NCBI RefSeq assembly: GCF_963676685.1
Contig: NC_092354.1
Location: forward strand, 72,466,178-72,530,177
DNA from: Mytilus edulis
Taxonomy: Eukaryota > Mollusca > Bivalvia > Mytilida > Mytilidae
Length of the DNA stretch: 64,000 nt
Direction: 5' to 3'
Positions 35,766 through 45,855 of the stretch are shown in pieces. Position 1 is the stretch's first letter. Every line of letters starts with the position of its first letter. The position numbers and the translations under genes are program-made. Under the pieces are notes generated by a model. The model was given only the letters and a program-made list of their open reading frames with translations, was not told the origin of the DNA and did not search any database.

Positions 35766-38700
35766 ATGGATCCCAGTCATGAGGAACAACAAGAAGAGGT
35801 ACAGCCCCAAGAAGGAGATGTCCCTGAAATATTAGAAAATCCGTCTAATACATCTCATTCAGATGAAATTCCCGAGGCTAGGCGAGTTCGTGACCTCACG
35901 GAAAAAGGGCAAGGAGCTTTTACCGAAAAACGTGACAAGTTCTGTCAGGAACTAGAGGCTCTCTGGACAGACATTGAATCCCAGTTATTGGAAGTGACAA
36001 CGCCTCCTAACGAGCTCCAGCAACTCCTTACAGCTCAGGACAAACTAGTTAAAGCCTGTAATAACTATCGTAGGCTCACAGATGAGTACCTTGACTTTCT
36101 GAAAAGGACCAGAACACTTGAGAGTCAAAAAGAAATAGATGCGTGTAAACTCTCTTTAGATTTTCGTCTGTCCAAAGTGGAACTGGTCATGGAAAAACTA
36201 CACGAGCATCGCCTCGCTCTAACAAAGTCCAAATCCACTAAAACAAAGACCTCAAAAGGTAAGAAAACCTCACGCAGTGGTAGCTCTAACGTGTCAGACA
36301 TGTCAAGCCTAGCACGGAGAAAGCGTGCCAAGGCAGAGGCTGCCAAGTCTAAAATAGCCTTTGTAGAGCAACACGCCATTATCCTACAACAGGAAGCAAT
36401 GTTAGAAGAACAAGCCCTGTTCAGACAAGGTGAAATGGAACAGGAAGCTGCACGCAAACAGGCAGAAATGGAGCAAGAAGTCGCTCAACGTAAACATGAG
36501 ACTGCCCACAGAAAGATGCAATTAGAACAAGAGGCTATGCGCAGGAAGGCTGAAATGCAACAAGAAGCCGCACGAGTAAGCCGGGAAAAGGTCGAGCTTA
36601 AAGCCAAATTTAACCTACTTGAAGCACAGAGAGAAGCTGCAGCCGCAGAAGCCGAGGCTCGTATCCTGGAATACGACGATAGTCAAGCCTTTAGCGAACT
36701 ACCTGACGAAAAGGAAGACCCGCTCCAGCGTGTGCAAGATTTTGTCAACAAACTTCCTGTATCAACAGCTGTAAAGGAAGTAACAACACCTCAAAAGAAA
36801 AAGCAATTTCCTGTTAAAATTGAGCTGAGCCACGAAGCACCAGCGTTCGTGCCGTCCGCGGCACTGAACTTGCTGTCACAGACATCTGCTGTCTTACCTT
36901 CCGATACTAAGTCACCGGAAGTTACCTTTATCCCAGATCTGGGATTAGTAACCGGCATACAAAAATTAGGTCTTTCAGATGAGAGCCCTACTGAACATCA
37001 AAAACAGGGTGTTAAGGAAGCGATCCCTGTCTTACGCATAAAACAAGACTTTATAGAAGAAATCCCTGTTTCACACCAAAAACAAGGCATAGTAGAAGAG
37101 ATCCCTGTTGCACACCAGCAACAAATCAACTTTACATCAGAGATAACTAGATTCCTTTTACGCAAGGACTTGCTTTTCTCCCGATTAACAAGCTTTAACG
37201 ATCGGGCAGAGTCATTTCATACTTGGAAAGCAAGCTTCAAGAACGTGACTGATGAGTTACAAGTCTCTGACTCAGAACAGATCGATCTACTGATCAAGTG
37301 GCTCGGTCCAGAGTCTGCTAAACACGCCATTAGCATAAGAGCGTCGAACGCTAATAATCCTACCATAGGTATACAGAGATTATGGAAGAGGCTTGACGAG
37401 CGGTATGGTGCTCCAGAAATGTTGGAAGCCTCTCTCAAGAGTAAACTTGAAAAATTCCCTACCTTAACAAATAAGGACAACGCACGTCTCTACGAACTGT
37501 CTGACATTCTATCAGAAATAGAATATCACAAGGAAAATCCCAAGCTGGGATGTTTGCTAGCATATTTTGACTCCTCGTCCGGGATAAATCCTATTGTTGA
37601 AAAATTACCGTACGGACTCCAAGAAAAGTGGATCACAAGGGCTACAAGATACAAGGCTAAATATGACGTTGCCTTTCCACCTTTCACAGAATTCTCTGCC
37701 TACATCAGGGAAATCAGCAAAACAAAGAACGATCCTGGGTTCATCTTTGGGTCAAAAGCCACACCAAATACAAAAGGAGCTGCGCCAAGGTCTACGCCTT
37801 ACCCTAGGACTAAAGTTGGTGCTCATAAAACAGCAGTTGAGCAGCAATCTAGAGACGCCAGCAAACAAGGTCTTTGTATTCTGCACAATACAAAGCATTC
37901 CTTAAATGAATGTCGAGCGTTCCGAGCCAAGTCAATAGAGGAGCGCAAAGGTCTTTTGAAAGAAAACAATGTATGTTACAAGTGTTGTGATTCTACCACA
38001 CATAGAAGCCGGGATTGCAATGCAAGCATAAGTTGTAAAGAATGTGGAAGTAAACAACACACTACCGCACTTCACATCACTCGACCACAGCAACATACAA
38101 GTTCGCAGTCTAGCTCGCCTAAGCAAGCCTACGGCGGGGTGCCTATAGAATCGGCTGAAACTAAGGCAACCTCAGTTAACTCTACCTGTACTGAGATCTG
38201 CAAAGATACATATAGTGGGAAATCTTGTGCTAAAATACTTCCTGTGAATGTTTATCACAAAGATAACCAGTACAAAGTTATTCGCATGTACGCCATCATT
38301 GATGACCAAAGCAACCGGTCACTAGCATCGCCCGAATTCTTCAATCTTTTCGACGTCAAAGATAAACCGGAAAACTATACTTTATCAACATGCTCCGGTA
38401 AAGTAGTCACTTCCGGCAAAAGAGGAAGAGGTTTCGTCATGGAATCAATCAATGGTAATGACAAGTTTGACCTTCCTGTACTGATTGAATGTGATCATAT
38501 TCCCAATAATAGGGACGAAATACCTACTCCTGAAGTAACAATGCATCACCCTCATTTAAAAGAACTTAGAGGTAGCATTCCACCAATAGAGGAAAATTGC
38601 CAAATTCTTCTCTTAATTGGCAGAGACCTTATAGAGGCACACCATGTCCTCGATCAGCGCATAGGACCACCCAGAACTCCATATGCACAACAATTGAAAC

Positions 38701-41700
38701 TTGGTTGGGTAGTGATAGGAGAAACCTGCATTAACAAGCAGCATGTTCCTCTTGAGTTAAATGTCAAAATAACCAACATTTTGCCTACAGGACAACCTTC
38801 AACCTTTCAACCATGCACAAGCAAGTTCGACATCCGGGAAAACTACACAGACCCTGTCACGAAAGACCTACAATCGCCACTCTTTGAAAAAACAAGGGAC
38901 GATGACAAGCCTGGACAGTCATATGAGGACAAAATGTTCATGAAGCAGATGGACAACGAATTTGTAAGAGACTCGGAAGGAAGTTGGGTAGCACCGTTGC
39001 CGTTCCGAGTGCCAAGACAGCCATTGCCAAGCAACAGACAACAAGCTCTTCATCGTGCTAATATGTTAGACATCAGTTTGAATAGAAACCCAGTTAAGCG
39101 GGAACACTTTCTTACTTTTATGAGTAAGATCCTGGACAATAATCATGCAGAGCTCGCTCCACCATTGCACGAACATGAGGAGTGCTGGTATTTGCCATTG
39201 TTTGGTGTTTATCATCCGAAGAAACCCGATCAGATAAGAGGTGTGTTTGATTCTTCCGCCAAATGTAACGGAGTTTCACTTAACAGCGTCCTGCTTACAG
39301 GTCCAGACTTGACCAACGATCTCTTGGGAGTACTGCTGCGTTTCAGGAAAGAAATGATCGCAGTAACTGCAGACGTTCAACACATGTTTCACTGCTTCGT
39401 TGTCAGAAATGACCACCGTAATTACCTGAGATTTTTATGGCATAAAGACAATGACCTACAGGAGAACCTTGTCGAATACCGCATGAGAGTTCATTTTTTC
39501 GGGAATAGTCCGTCACCTGCTGTTGCTACGCTTGGACTCAGAAAAGCAGCTCAAGCATCAGAACAAGAGTTTGGCAGTCACGTGACTAGCTTTGTTACAA
39601 GAGACTTCTATGTCGACGACGGTCTTACGTCATGTCCAACTAAAGAGGAAGCTGTTACGCTCATGAAGGACACACAGCAAGCATTAGCAAGATATGGAAA
39701 CTTACGCCTTCACAAGTTTGCCTCTAATTGTGCGGAAGTTATGTCTGCATTTCATGCCAGTGATTTGGCTTCAAATCTTAAAGATCTAGACTTAGAATGC
39801 GATAGCAAACCCCTACAACGTAGTCTTGGTCTCAGCTGGGACGTAAACACTGATAACTTTTTATTTCAATTATCATCAGAAAACAAACCGATCACTCGGA
39901 GAGGAATTTTATCAACGATAAACAGTCTCTACGATCCTCTGGGATTTTTGGCTCCGGTGGTTATACAAGGGAAACTCCTATTGAGGAAAATAGTATCAGA
40001 AACCGTCGATTGGGACCAACCTCTCACTGATGAGACAGCAGATGAGTGGAAATCTTGGAGAGATACTCTAATTGCTATCGAAACATTGCGCATTCCACGT
40101 ACCTACGTGCCGTATCTGAGCAAAACCGCCACAAAGGAGTTACATGTCTTCTCTGATGCATCAGAAAAAGCCATAGCAGCTGTTGCATATCTACGCACGA
40201 CCGACAGTAGTGGTGAACCAAACATAGGATTCATTCTTGGGAAAGCTAAAGTTGCACCAACAAGTGGTCATACTATTCCACGCCTTGAACTATCTGCTGC
40301 AGTATTAGCAGTCGAGATAACACAGACCATCATGGATAATTTAGATTTACATATAGACACCGTAAAATTCTACACAGACAGTAAAGTAGTCCTAGGCTAC
40401 ATAAGTAACGAGACAAGAAGGTTCTTCATCTATGTCGCCAATCGAGTGGAGAAAATAAGAAAATTTAGCTCTCCAAGTCAATGGAATTATGTACCAACTC
40501 ACCGTAATCCCGCAGACTCGGGAACAAGGTCCGTACAAGCCCATGAAATTCACAGCAGCGAATGGTTATTAGGACCAAAACAACTTCTTTCCTCAGAACA
40601 GAAGAATTCTGAGGATATATACCAGCTAATAGATCCAGAAGAAGATGGAGAAATCCGTGCAACTGTTAATGTTGCAAAAACATTTTCCACACCTGAGCAT
40701 AAAGGTATCGGAACTGATAGATTCAATCGATTCTCCAACTGGACATCACTTGTGCGAGCGATAGCCTTTTTGGAACGTTTCTCTCGTTTACACGGGTCAA
40801 AACAGGCATCATCAGTGACTTCTGTGGATAGTTTTTCAAATGCCGAAAATTTCATCTTAATATCTGCACAACAGGAAGTTTATGGAGATGAAATAGATTG
40901 TATAAAACGTCAGGAACAAATTAATAAGCGGAGCCCGATAGCTAACCTCAATCCGTTTTTGGATGAACGAGGACTATTACGAGTTGCAGGCCGTATTGTA
41001 AAATCGGACTTGAACCTCCGTGAAAAGAAACCATTGATCGTCCCTGGACGCAATCATGTAGCAACATTATTAGTTCGACACTACCACAACAAGATAAAAC
41101 ATCAAGGTCGCCATTTCACAGATGGAGCGATTCGATCCGCAGGATTTTGGATCGTAGGAGCAAAACGCTTAATCTCATCTATTATTCACAAATGTGTGAC
41201 ATGCCGCAAACTCAGAGGAAAAACTGAGTATCAAATCATGTCTGATTTGCCAGAGGACCGTCTTGAACCTTCACCTCCGTTTACTAACGTTGGAATAGAC
41301 ACCTTTGGACCCTGGACAATTGTTTCACGTAAAACACGTGGTGGATACGCCAACTCCAAACGTTGGGCAATTTTATTCACATGCTTAGTGACAAGAGCTA
41401 TTCACATCGAATTAATCGAGGAAATGAGTTCTTCGGCCTTCATAAACGCCGTCAGGAGATTCGCCGCTATAAGAGGCCAAGTAAAGATTTTCCGATCTGA
41501 CCGTGGAACAAACTTTATTGGAGCAATCGACGATTTAAAGATTGATTCAATCAACGTTGAAGATGGACCCTTCAAGAACTTTTTGTACAGTTCTGGTACA
41601 ACTTGGATCTTCAATGCGCCGCATTCGTCCCACATGGGTGGAGCCTGGGAAAGAATGATTGGTATCACCAGAAGAATTCTTGATTCTATGCTTCTAAATG

Positions 41701-42221
41701 CAGCCGGAAGAAGCCTTACGCATGACGTGCTTAACACACTAATGGCAGAAGTTTCAGCAATAGTGAACTCTAGACCTCTGGTACCGGTATCAACAGATCC
41801 AGAGAATCCGTTAATATTAACTCCGGCTATGTTATTGACACAGAAAACTGACTACGTTTTCACTTCAGACCATCTTGGGGAATTCGACAAACGAGATCTC
41901 TGTCTTGCCGAATGGAGACGAGTACAGGCTCTGGTCAGTGTTTTCTGGTCCCGTTGGAGGAAGGAATACCTGCCGTTACTACAACAACGACGAAAATGGA
42001 CCGAAGATCGCCGTGATCTCATCGAAGGAGACGTCATTCTTCTTAAGGACAAAAACATTTGCCGTACCCAATGGCCCGTTGGAATTATAGTGAACTCATT
42101 TAAAAGTTCAGACGAACATGTCCGAAAAGCAGAAGTGCGAGTTATCGTTAATGGAAAAGCCACAACCTACACACGCCCTATCGTGGACATGATTCTTCTC
42201 ATAGAGAACACTCCTGTGTAA
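35766..42221 (+). CDS. BEL/Pao Gag-Pol polyprotein (2151 residues)
   Basis: One uninterrupted frame starting 132 bp after the 5' LTR. Residues 1-330 are a charged, helical Gag part with lysine-rich KTKTSKGKKTSR and Glu/Gln-rich coiled coil (about 200-300). Residues about 460-610 are a DUF1759-like Gag domain. Two zinc knuckles follow: CYKCCDSTTHRSRDC (about 735, one residue longer than the usual spacing) and CKECGSKQHTTALH (about 757). The aspartic-protease region (about 840) reads IIDDQSNRSL, where DDQS occupies the usual DSG/DTG position. The reverse transcriptase has TADVQHMF (about 1200) and YVDD (1282); RNase H has FSDAS (about 1464) and YTDSK (about 1537). The integrase has a zinc-binding H..H..CVTC segment (about 1772-1810) and a D, D, E triad (GIDTFG, RSDRGTN, GGAWE; about 50 residues between the last two). 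It ends in a DUF5641-like tail. All expected enzymes are present and unbroken. Confidence 0.95.
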   Translation: MDPSHEEQQEEVQPQEGDVPEILENPSNTSHSDEIPEARRVRDLTEKGQGAFTEKRDKFCQELEALWTDIESQLLEVTTPPNELQQLLTAQDKLVKACNNYRRLTDEYLDFLKRTRTLESQKEIDACKLSLDFRLSKVELVMEKLHEHRLALTKSKSTKTKTSKGKKTSRSGSSNVSDMSSLARRKRAKAEAAKSKIAFVEQHAIILQQEAMLEEQALFRQGEMEQEAARKQAEMEQEVAQRKHETAHRKMQLEQEAMRRKAEMQQEAARVSREKVELKAKFNLLEAQREAAAAEAEARILEYDDSQAFSELPDEKEDPLQRVQDFVNKLPVSTAVKEVTTPQKKKQFPVKIELSHEAPAFVPSAALNLLSQTSAVLPSDTKSPEVTFIPDLGLVTGIQKLGLSDESPTEHQKQGVKEAIPVLRIKQDFIEEIPVSHQKQGIVEEIPVAHQQQINFTSEITRFLLRKDLLFSRLTSFNDRAESFHTWKASFKNVTDELQVSDSEQIDLLIKWLGPESAKHAISIRASNANNPTIGIQRLWKRLDERYGAPEMLEASLKSKLEKFPTLTNKDNARLYELSDILSEIEYHKENPKLGCLLAYFDSSSGINPIVEKLPYGLQEKWITRATRYKAKYDVAFPPFTEFSAYIREISKTKNDPGFIFGSKATPNTKGAAPRSTPYPRTKVGAHKTAVEQQSRDASKQGLCILHNTKHSLNECRAFRAKSIEERKGLLKENNVCYKCCDSTTHRSRDCNASISCKECGSKQHTTALHITRPQQHTSSQSSSPKQAYGGVPIESAETKATSVNSTCTEICKDTYSGKSCAKILPVNVYHKDNQYKVIRMYAIIDDQSNRSLASPEFFNLFDVKDKPENYTLSTCSGKVVTSGKRGRGFVMESINGNDKFDLPVLIECDHIPNNRDEIPTPEVTMHHPHLKELRGSIPPIEENCQILLLIGRDLIEAHHVLDQRIGPPRTPYAQQLKLGWVVIGETCINKQHVPLELNVKITNILPTGQPSTFQPCTSKFDIRENYTDPVTKDLQSPLFEKTRDDDKPGQSYEDKMFMKQMDNEFVRDSEGSWVAPLPFRVPRQPLPSNRQQALHRANMLDISLNRNPVKREHFLTFMSKILDNNHAELAPPLHEHEECWYLPLFGVYHPKKPDQIRGVFDSSAKCNGVSLNSVLLTGPDLTNDLLGVLLRFRKEMIAVTADVQHMFHCFVVRNDHRNYLRFLWHKDNDLQENLVEYRMRVHFFGNSPSPAVATLGLRKAAQASEQEFGSHVTSFVTRDFYVDDGLTSCPTKEEAVTLMKDTQQALARYGNLRLHKFASNCAEVMSAFHASDLASNLKDLDLECDSKPLQRSLGLSWDVNTDNFLFQLSSENKPITRRGILSTINSLYDPLGFLAPVVIQGKLLLRKIVSETVDWDQPLTDETADEWKSWRDTLIAIETLRIPRTYVPYLSKTATKELHVFSDASEKAIAAVAYLRTTDSSGEPNIGFILGKAKVAPTSGHTIPRLELSAAVLAVEITQTIMDNLDLHIDTVKFYTDSKVVLGYISNETRRFFIYVANRVEKIRKFSSPSQWNYVPTHRNPADSGTRSVQAHEIHSSEWLLGPKQLLSSEQKNSEDIYQLIDPEEDGEIRATVNVAKTFSTPEHKGIGTDRFNRFSNWTSLVRAIAFLERFSRLHGSKQASSVTSVDSFSNAENFILISAQQEVYGDEIDCIKRQEQINKRSPIANLNPFLDERGLLRVAGRIVKSDLNLREKKPLIVPGRNHVATLLVRHYHNKIKHQGRHFTDGAIRSAGFWIVGAKRLISSIIHKCVTCRKLRGKTEYQIMSDLPEDRLEPSPPFTNVGIDTFGPWTIVSRKTRGGYANSKRWAILFTCLVTRAIHIELIEEMSSSAFINAVRRFAAIRGQVKIFRSDRGTNFIGAIDDLKIDSINVEDGPFKNFLYSSGTTWIFNAPHSSHMGGAWERMIGITRRILDSMLLNAAGRSLTHDVLNTLMAEVSAIVNSRPLVPVSTDPENPLILTPAMLLTQKTDYVFTSDHLGEFDKRDLCLAEWRRVQALVSVFWSRWRKEYLPLLQQRRKWTEDRRDLIEGDVILLKDKNICRTQWPVGIIVNSFKSSDEHVRKAEVRVIVNGKATTYTRPIVDMILLIENTPV

Positions 42222-42306
42222 ATATATGTATATATCTCTGGATTTATATAGTGACATTCATATGTGTTATATCTTATGGAATAATAGTGATATCAGGTAG
42301 ATTTCA

Positions 42307-42315
42307 GACGGGGAG
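42307..42315 (+). other. BEL/Pao polypurine tract
   Basis: GACGGGGAG sits immediately upstream of the 3' LTR, the expected priming place for plus-strand synthesis. Its position supports TATTC as the true LTR start. Confidence 0.6.
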
Positions 42316-42878
42316 TATTCTGTATCACATCCGCAATTATATTCATTGTATAGTCTATTTGATTGGATTTTTAGACATCCGTATTTTCCGGAAATACTCT
42401 GAACTTCTCCGTATTTTCACTAGTGCTTACTTTCTCTTCCTCACCGGTCTATTGCAAATGGATGCCACGACAAAACTGCTCCTGCGGATATTGTGACAAA
42501 TCACCGTCAAGTACGTTTCAAATCAATTATAAACTGTTAAATATATATACCGTTAATTCCGTTAACTTGGATTCCACGTTTATTCAACAATACGAACTGT
42601 AATTGTTTATTTCTATGAATTGAACTGAGAATTCTACTTTCGTTTTTGACTTGATATTATTATTGCATTGAACATTCATATATTTCTTTCGTACATATTG
42701 TAAAATATTGTATTTTTATTTCTTTCAGTTTACCAAACATTACACACTCTGTAAACTCCTGTATTCTTTCTGGTGGAATTATAATCTACAAGCTTCACTC
42801 ACAAGTTGTTATTCTTTATAATTTGCCGAGATTGCGATACAATCCCATGGTTATACTAGCTGAGTCAGGCTCAGCATA
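42316..42878 (+). repeat. BEL/Pao 3' LTR
   Basis: A 563-bp copy of 35071-35633 followed by the second TTCGT. The 81-codon frame at 42251-42496 is a by-product of LTR sequence. Confidence 0.95.
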
Positions 42879-42883
42879 TTCGT

Positions 42884-43402
42884 GATTTATTGTTTAATCT
42901 TGGTTTGAACTATGTTTGGACTGCACAGAATTATGTAAATATACAGTTAGATGTTATAAAAACTCGTATAAAGGACCAGTATTTACAAACTTTGTATGCA
43001 TCAATAAATGATTGTGAAAAACTGTGTATTTATAAACACCTCAAAACAGACTTTGTAATAGAGAATTATTTAGATTTTTTTATTAATAGTAACTTACTTA
43101 CAAAATTGAGAAGTGGTACTTTGAAACTGAATTTGGAATTAGGGCGATATAAAAATATTCCTAGACATATGCGTCTATGTGAATGCTGTAATATGGCTTG
43201 TATTGAAAATGAATACCACTTCGTACTTGTATGTCCAGCCTACAGAATTGTGAGACAAGAACATTTGCCAAAATATTATTGTTCTTGGCCAAATAATTTT
43301 AAACTTTTTCATTTACTTCAAGCAAAATCAAAATCAATCACAATTAAACTTTGTAACTATCTAAAATATGCTTGGAAAATTAGATCATGTATTGTGAATT
43401 AA
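42884..43402 (+). pseudogene. LINE-A ORF2 C-terminal segment
   Basis: Starts DLLFNLGLNYVW directly after the second TTCGT and runs open to the stop at 43400. It contains the C-terminal zinc-like motif CECCNMACIENEYHFVLVC, typical of the end of LINE ORF2. Followed by about 110 bp of 3' UTR and the (ATTC)n tail. Confidence 0.85.
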
Positions 43403-43530
43403 TTGTACCTTTATTATATTAAGTATTGTTCTCTGCTATCTGTTGTATTGTCACATTGTATATACTTGTTTGTGTATTGCCATAGCATATTATTTATGCT
43501 TTCGCAAATAAAATATTCATTCATTCATTC

Positions 43531-43556
43531 ATCTTCTTGTCTGGTGGAAAGTTCAT
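43531..43556 (-). CDS. C1q-A exon 1, 5' part: start codon and first eight codons
   Basis: The minus strand from 43556 reads MNFPPDKK and then two bases of the ninth codon. With one copy of ATCTT counted, these join in frame to IENSINFTW at 32657. Another ATG lies 13 bases upstream but is out of frame with the rest of the gene. Upstream sequence is AT-rich, with a weak CAATATATATGG at about 43600-43611. The proximity to the start codon makes this an uncertain promoter. Confidence 0.65.
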
Positions 43557-44549
43557 ATTCCTCATTCATTTCTGTTAATATTTTGTTTTTAAAAGTAACC
43601 ATATATATTGTACTATGTACATATAGTTTCTATTTGAGAACGTCTCTAAACTATCTTTTAAATGGAAACAAAAAGTATTGTTAGCTGTAGTAACAATAAG
43701 ACACTGTTCTGAGTAAAACAATGGTCTCCATTGTGAGTTTGATCTAAAGATTATATCATGATTGTATTATAAGTGTTACTTTTTCATAGATGATACGTGA
43801 TGAATTTCCTTCTTATCGAGGTGTTACAGTCTATGGAAGAAGCGATTCGATAAAAACTTTTCTTATATCAACGAGCGATATTATCTTATATCAACGAGTT
43901 GCATTGTGGGAAATTTCAGACGAATGTTAGCATTTGTACGAAGAAAGGCAGATTTCTCGGTATAAAGTAATGACTCGTTTCTTAAAACAGGGTGACATTT
44001 AACACGACATACGTATGGTGTGTAATTTCCATGAATTATTTTATGTAATAACAAGCAAAATGTATTTAAACGAGAAAATTGAATTGTTGAATAAATGAAA
44101 CAAAAATGCATGATTTATCATTTGTAGATGTACACATTCTATAAATATCATGTAGTAAATTCAGTGGAATGCAATTGAGATGAATTCAATTGTTTGCTAA
44201 GCCAAAATCACCCATAAGTCAAAGATACTGCTATATTTTAAAATATCAATGCGATATTTGTCTTATATCATAGCGATGATTTTTTAATATCAAAAATTTA
44301 TGAATGCGATACTTTTCTAATATAACTGCTATAGTTTTCTAATATAAAATGAATACGATGACACGTCACAATGCATGTCAAAAAAACTGCAAACATAATT
44401 CACAAACTCAGATCATGACCGGTTTAATGTTTTAGGATCAATATCACTAAAATTTCGTAACTGTAACAAAATTAACGCTTATTGATAGTTGAAAGTGTTA
44501 ATAATCTGTTCAGTCTATTGTTTTCAATCACATGGTTTAACCGACTAAC
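43557..44549. other. Upstream flank of C1q-A, no other gene recognised
   Basis: AT-rich sequence. 43850-44350 holds repeated CTTATATCAACGAGC/AATATCA-type words (for example 43861-43899 and 44250-44340), a loose degenerate repeat. A regulatory role for C1q-A is possible but nothing specific was recognised. Confidence 0.4.
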
Positions 44550-44852
44550 ATGTTTAACCCCGCCACATTATTTATGTATGTGCCTGTCCGAAGTCAGGAG
44601 CCTGTAATTCGTTTGTTAATGTGTTACATATTTGTGTTTCGTTCATTTTGTTTATATAGATAAGGCCGTTAGTTTTCTCGTTTGCTTTGTTTTACATTGT
44701 CTTATCGGGGCCTTTTATAGCTGACTATGTGGTATGGGCTTTGCTTATTGTTGAAGGCCTTTCGGTGACCTATAGTTGTTAATGTCTGTGTTATTTTGGT
44801 CTCTTGTGGACAGTTGTCTCATTGGCAATCATACCACATCTTCTTTTTTATA
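44550..44852 (+). repeat. Interspersed repeat R, near-complete copy
   Basis: Plus-strand copy: TGTTTAACCCCGCCACATTA, then GTCAGGAGCCTGTAATTCG, TTACATTGTCTTATCGGGGC, TTTTATAGCTGACTATG, GGTGACCTATAGTTGTTAAT, and ends ATACCACATCTTCTTTTTTA. Confidence 0.85.
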
Positions 44853-45639
44853 ATTCTATTTGAAGTGATGATGCAATGGCGGAATTCAAATGCGGTTGCA
44901 CATACGTTTACCGACCTATTAGATTATAATATACTGGTCACACTGCTATAGCCTATCCACCTTGGTAATATCGAAATAGTCAAAAAATATCATTACTGTA
45001 TAAAAGAAACATTCATTTAACAATCCAATCCAATACAGCTCCAAATTACAATAAATAGTCAAATGGTAAAATCAATAATCCAAACAAACTAAAATGTACA
45101 AATGCTGATGTCCCGAACTTTGAAGATATCAGCTGAGTAGCCTCAGACTATTAATTGGACAACTTCAGATACAATGAAAATCAAAAATCTTGTCAAACAG
45201 AAAATGTATTTATTATTAACATAGAAAAAGATATTGAGAAGGAAACCAGTTCTTTTTGGATATCAAAGACTTTTCCCGTTGGTAAATCGATATCTCTATG
45301 AACATATTCAGCTCGCCGCGTGGACGCTCTTTTACATCGCTATGACCGTGATGGCATTCCGATGTATTGTTGCCACAGAGATTTGACTTTCGTTTTTGGC
45401 TAGTAACCGACCGTATAAATACGCGAACTTTTCTTAGTGCAAAATAACAATCCGTATCGCTTTTTATAAATTCATTTCTTCAATGAATACTAAAAAAAAT
45501 GTTTAGAACGTAAAAAAAAGAAGATGTAAATGTCTGTTGACGTTAGAAATGTGTATAAATATATCTTTCTATATTGATAAATTTAGATCGTTCAGTTGGA
45601 GGACTGGAAAGTAGTTATTTATAAGGGGAAATTTTAAAG

Positions 45640-45855
45640 ATTTATAGATATAAGAAGATGGTGCATGAGTTCGAATGAGACAACTTTCCATCAAAGTAAT
45701 AATTTGTTTAAAGTAAACCATTATAGACCAATGTAGGTCCTTAAACACGGAGCATTGGCTCACAGCGAACACCACGCTATATAGGAACAAGAACATTGCT
45801 AGTGTTAAACCATTCAAACAGGAAAGCCAACGGTCTAATTTGTAAAAAAAAAAGG
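45640..45855 (-). repeat. Diverged relative of repeat R
   Basis: AAGAAGATGGTGCATGAGTT, AATGAGACAACTTTCCATC, AAACCATTATAGACCAATGT, ACGGAGCATTGGCTCACAGC and ACCATTCAAACAGGAAAGCC follow the R plan but with different internal words. I recognise this as a second common bivalve repeat subfamily. Confidence 0.6.

Larger units (their letters stand above)
35071..42878 (+). mobile_element. BEL/Pao LTR retrotransposon, apparently full length
   Basis: It has two 563-bp LTRs, one continuous Gag-Pol frame and 5-bp TTCGT duplications (35066-35070 and 42879-42883). The LTR starts TATTCTGTATC and ends GGCTCAGCATA. A purine-rich tract (GACGGGGAG, 42307-42315) lies directly before the 3' LTR. By eye the LTRs differ at two sites (C/T near 35412 against 42654, A/T near 35473 against 42717), so insertion is recent. 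No envelope frame follows pol. The domain order protease, reverse transcriptase, RNase H, integrase and the DUF1759-type Gag are typical of BEL/Pao. Confidence 0.95.
32663..43530 (+). mobile_element. LINE-A: 5'-truncated non-LTR retrotransposon, interrupted by BEL/Pao
   Basis: It begins inside the endonuclease domain (YDNLDKYVESVEQVQNPI onward) and ends with a 3' UTR and an (ATTC)n tail at 43514-43530. ATCTT repeats flank it (32658-32662, 43531-43535). Domains in order: endonuclease C-terminal half (NGRLG, SDHSPLYFEL near 32960), fingers/palm of the reverse transcriptase (33675-34600, YRPI, GFRPSRSS, DFRKAFD, LGVKQGDPLSP, FADDTVLF), thumb and C-terminal domain (34606-35070 and 42884-43402, with a CECC...EYHFVLVC zinc motif). 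Breaks: a frameshift near 33225, a 40-bp tandem duplication at 34122-34201, TAG at 34603. The jockey/CR1/L2-like assignment rests on the EN-RT order and the short-repeat tail. Confidence 0.85.
27635..43556 (-). pseudogene. C1q-A: membrane-anchored C1q-domain gene, exon 1 split by a nested retrotransposon insertion
   Basis: Three coding exons on the minus strand: exon 1 (start 43556; parts 43556-43531 and 32657-32542), exon 2 (28832-28740) and exon 3 (28044-27635). Both introns are phase 1 with GT...AG ends. With the insertion ignored, the parts add up to 645 bp, about 214 residues: a short N-terminal cytoplasmic segment, one transmembrane helix, a helical linker and a C1q domain. C1q-domain proteins are trimeric jelly-roll lectin-like proteins, strongly expanded in bivalves, where many act in immune recognition. 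The layout matches the intact gene at 59456-62903. The LINE lies after the eighth codon and is flanked by ATCTT duplications, so the allele as assembled should be null unless transcription restarts downstream. Exons 2 and 3 remain open. Confidence 0.8.

Noticed and set aside
36125-42163. Several minus-strand frames of 60-110 codons
   Set aside because: They are shadows of the BEL/Pao Gag-Pol frame.
42251-42496. 81-codon frame before and in the 3' LTR as a small gene
   Set aside because: It consists mainly of LTR sequence that is non-coding in the 5' copy as well.
35076-42883. LTR limits TGTATC...CTCAGCA with a TATTC duplication
   Set aside because: TATTC is present in both LTR copies, the polypurine tract abuts TATTC, and only TTCGT as the duplication restores the LINE-A reading frame.
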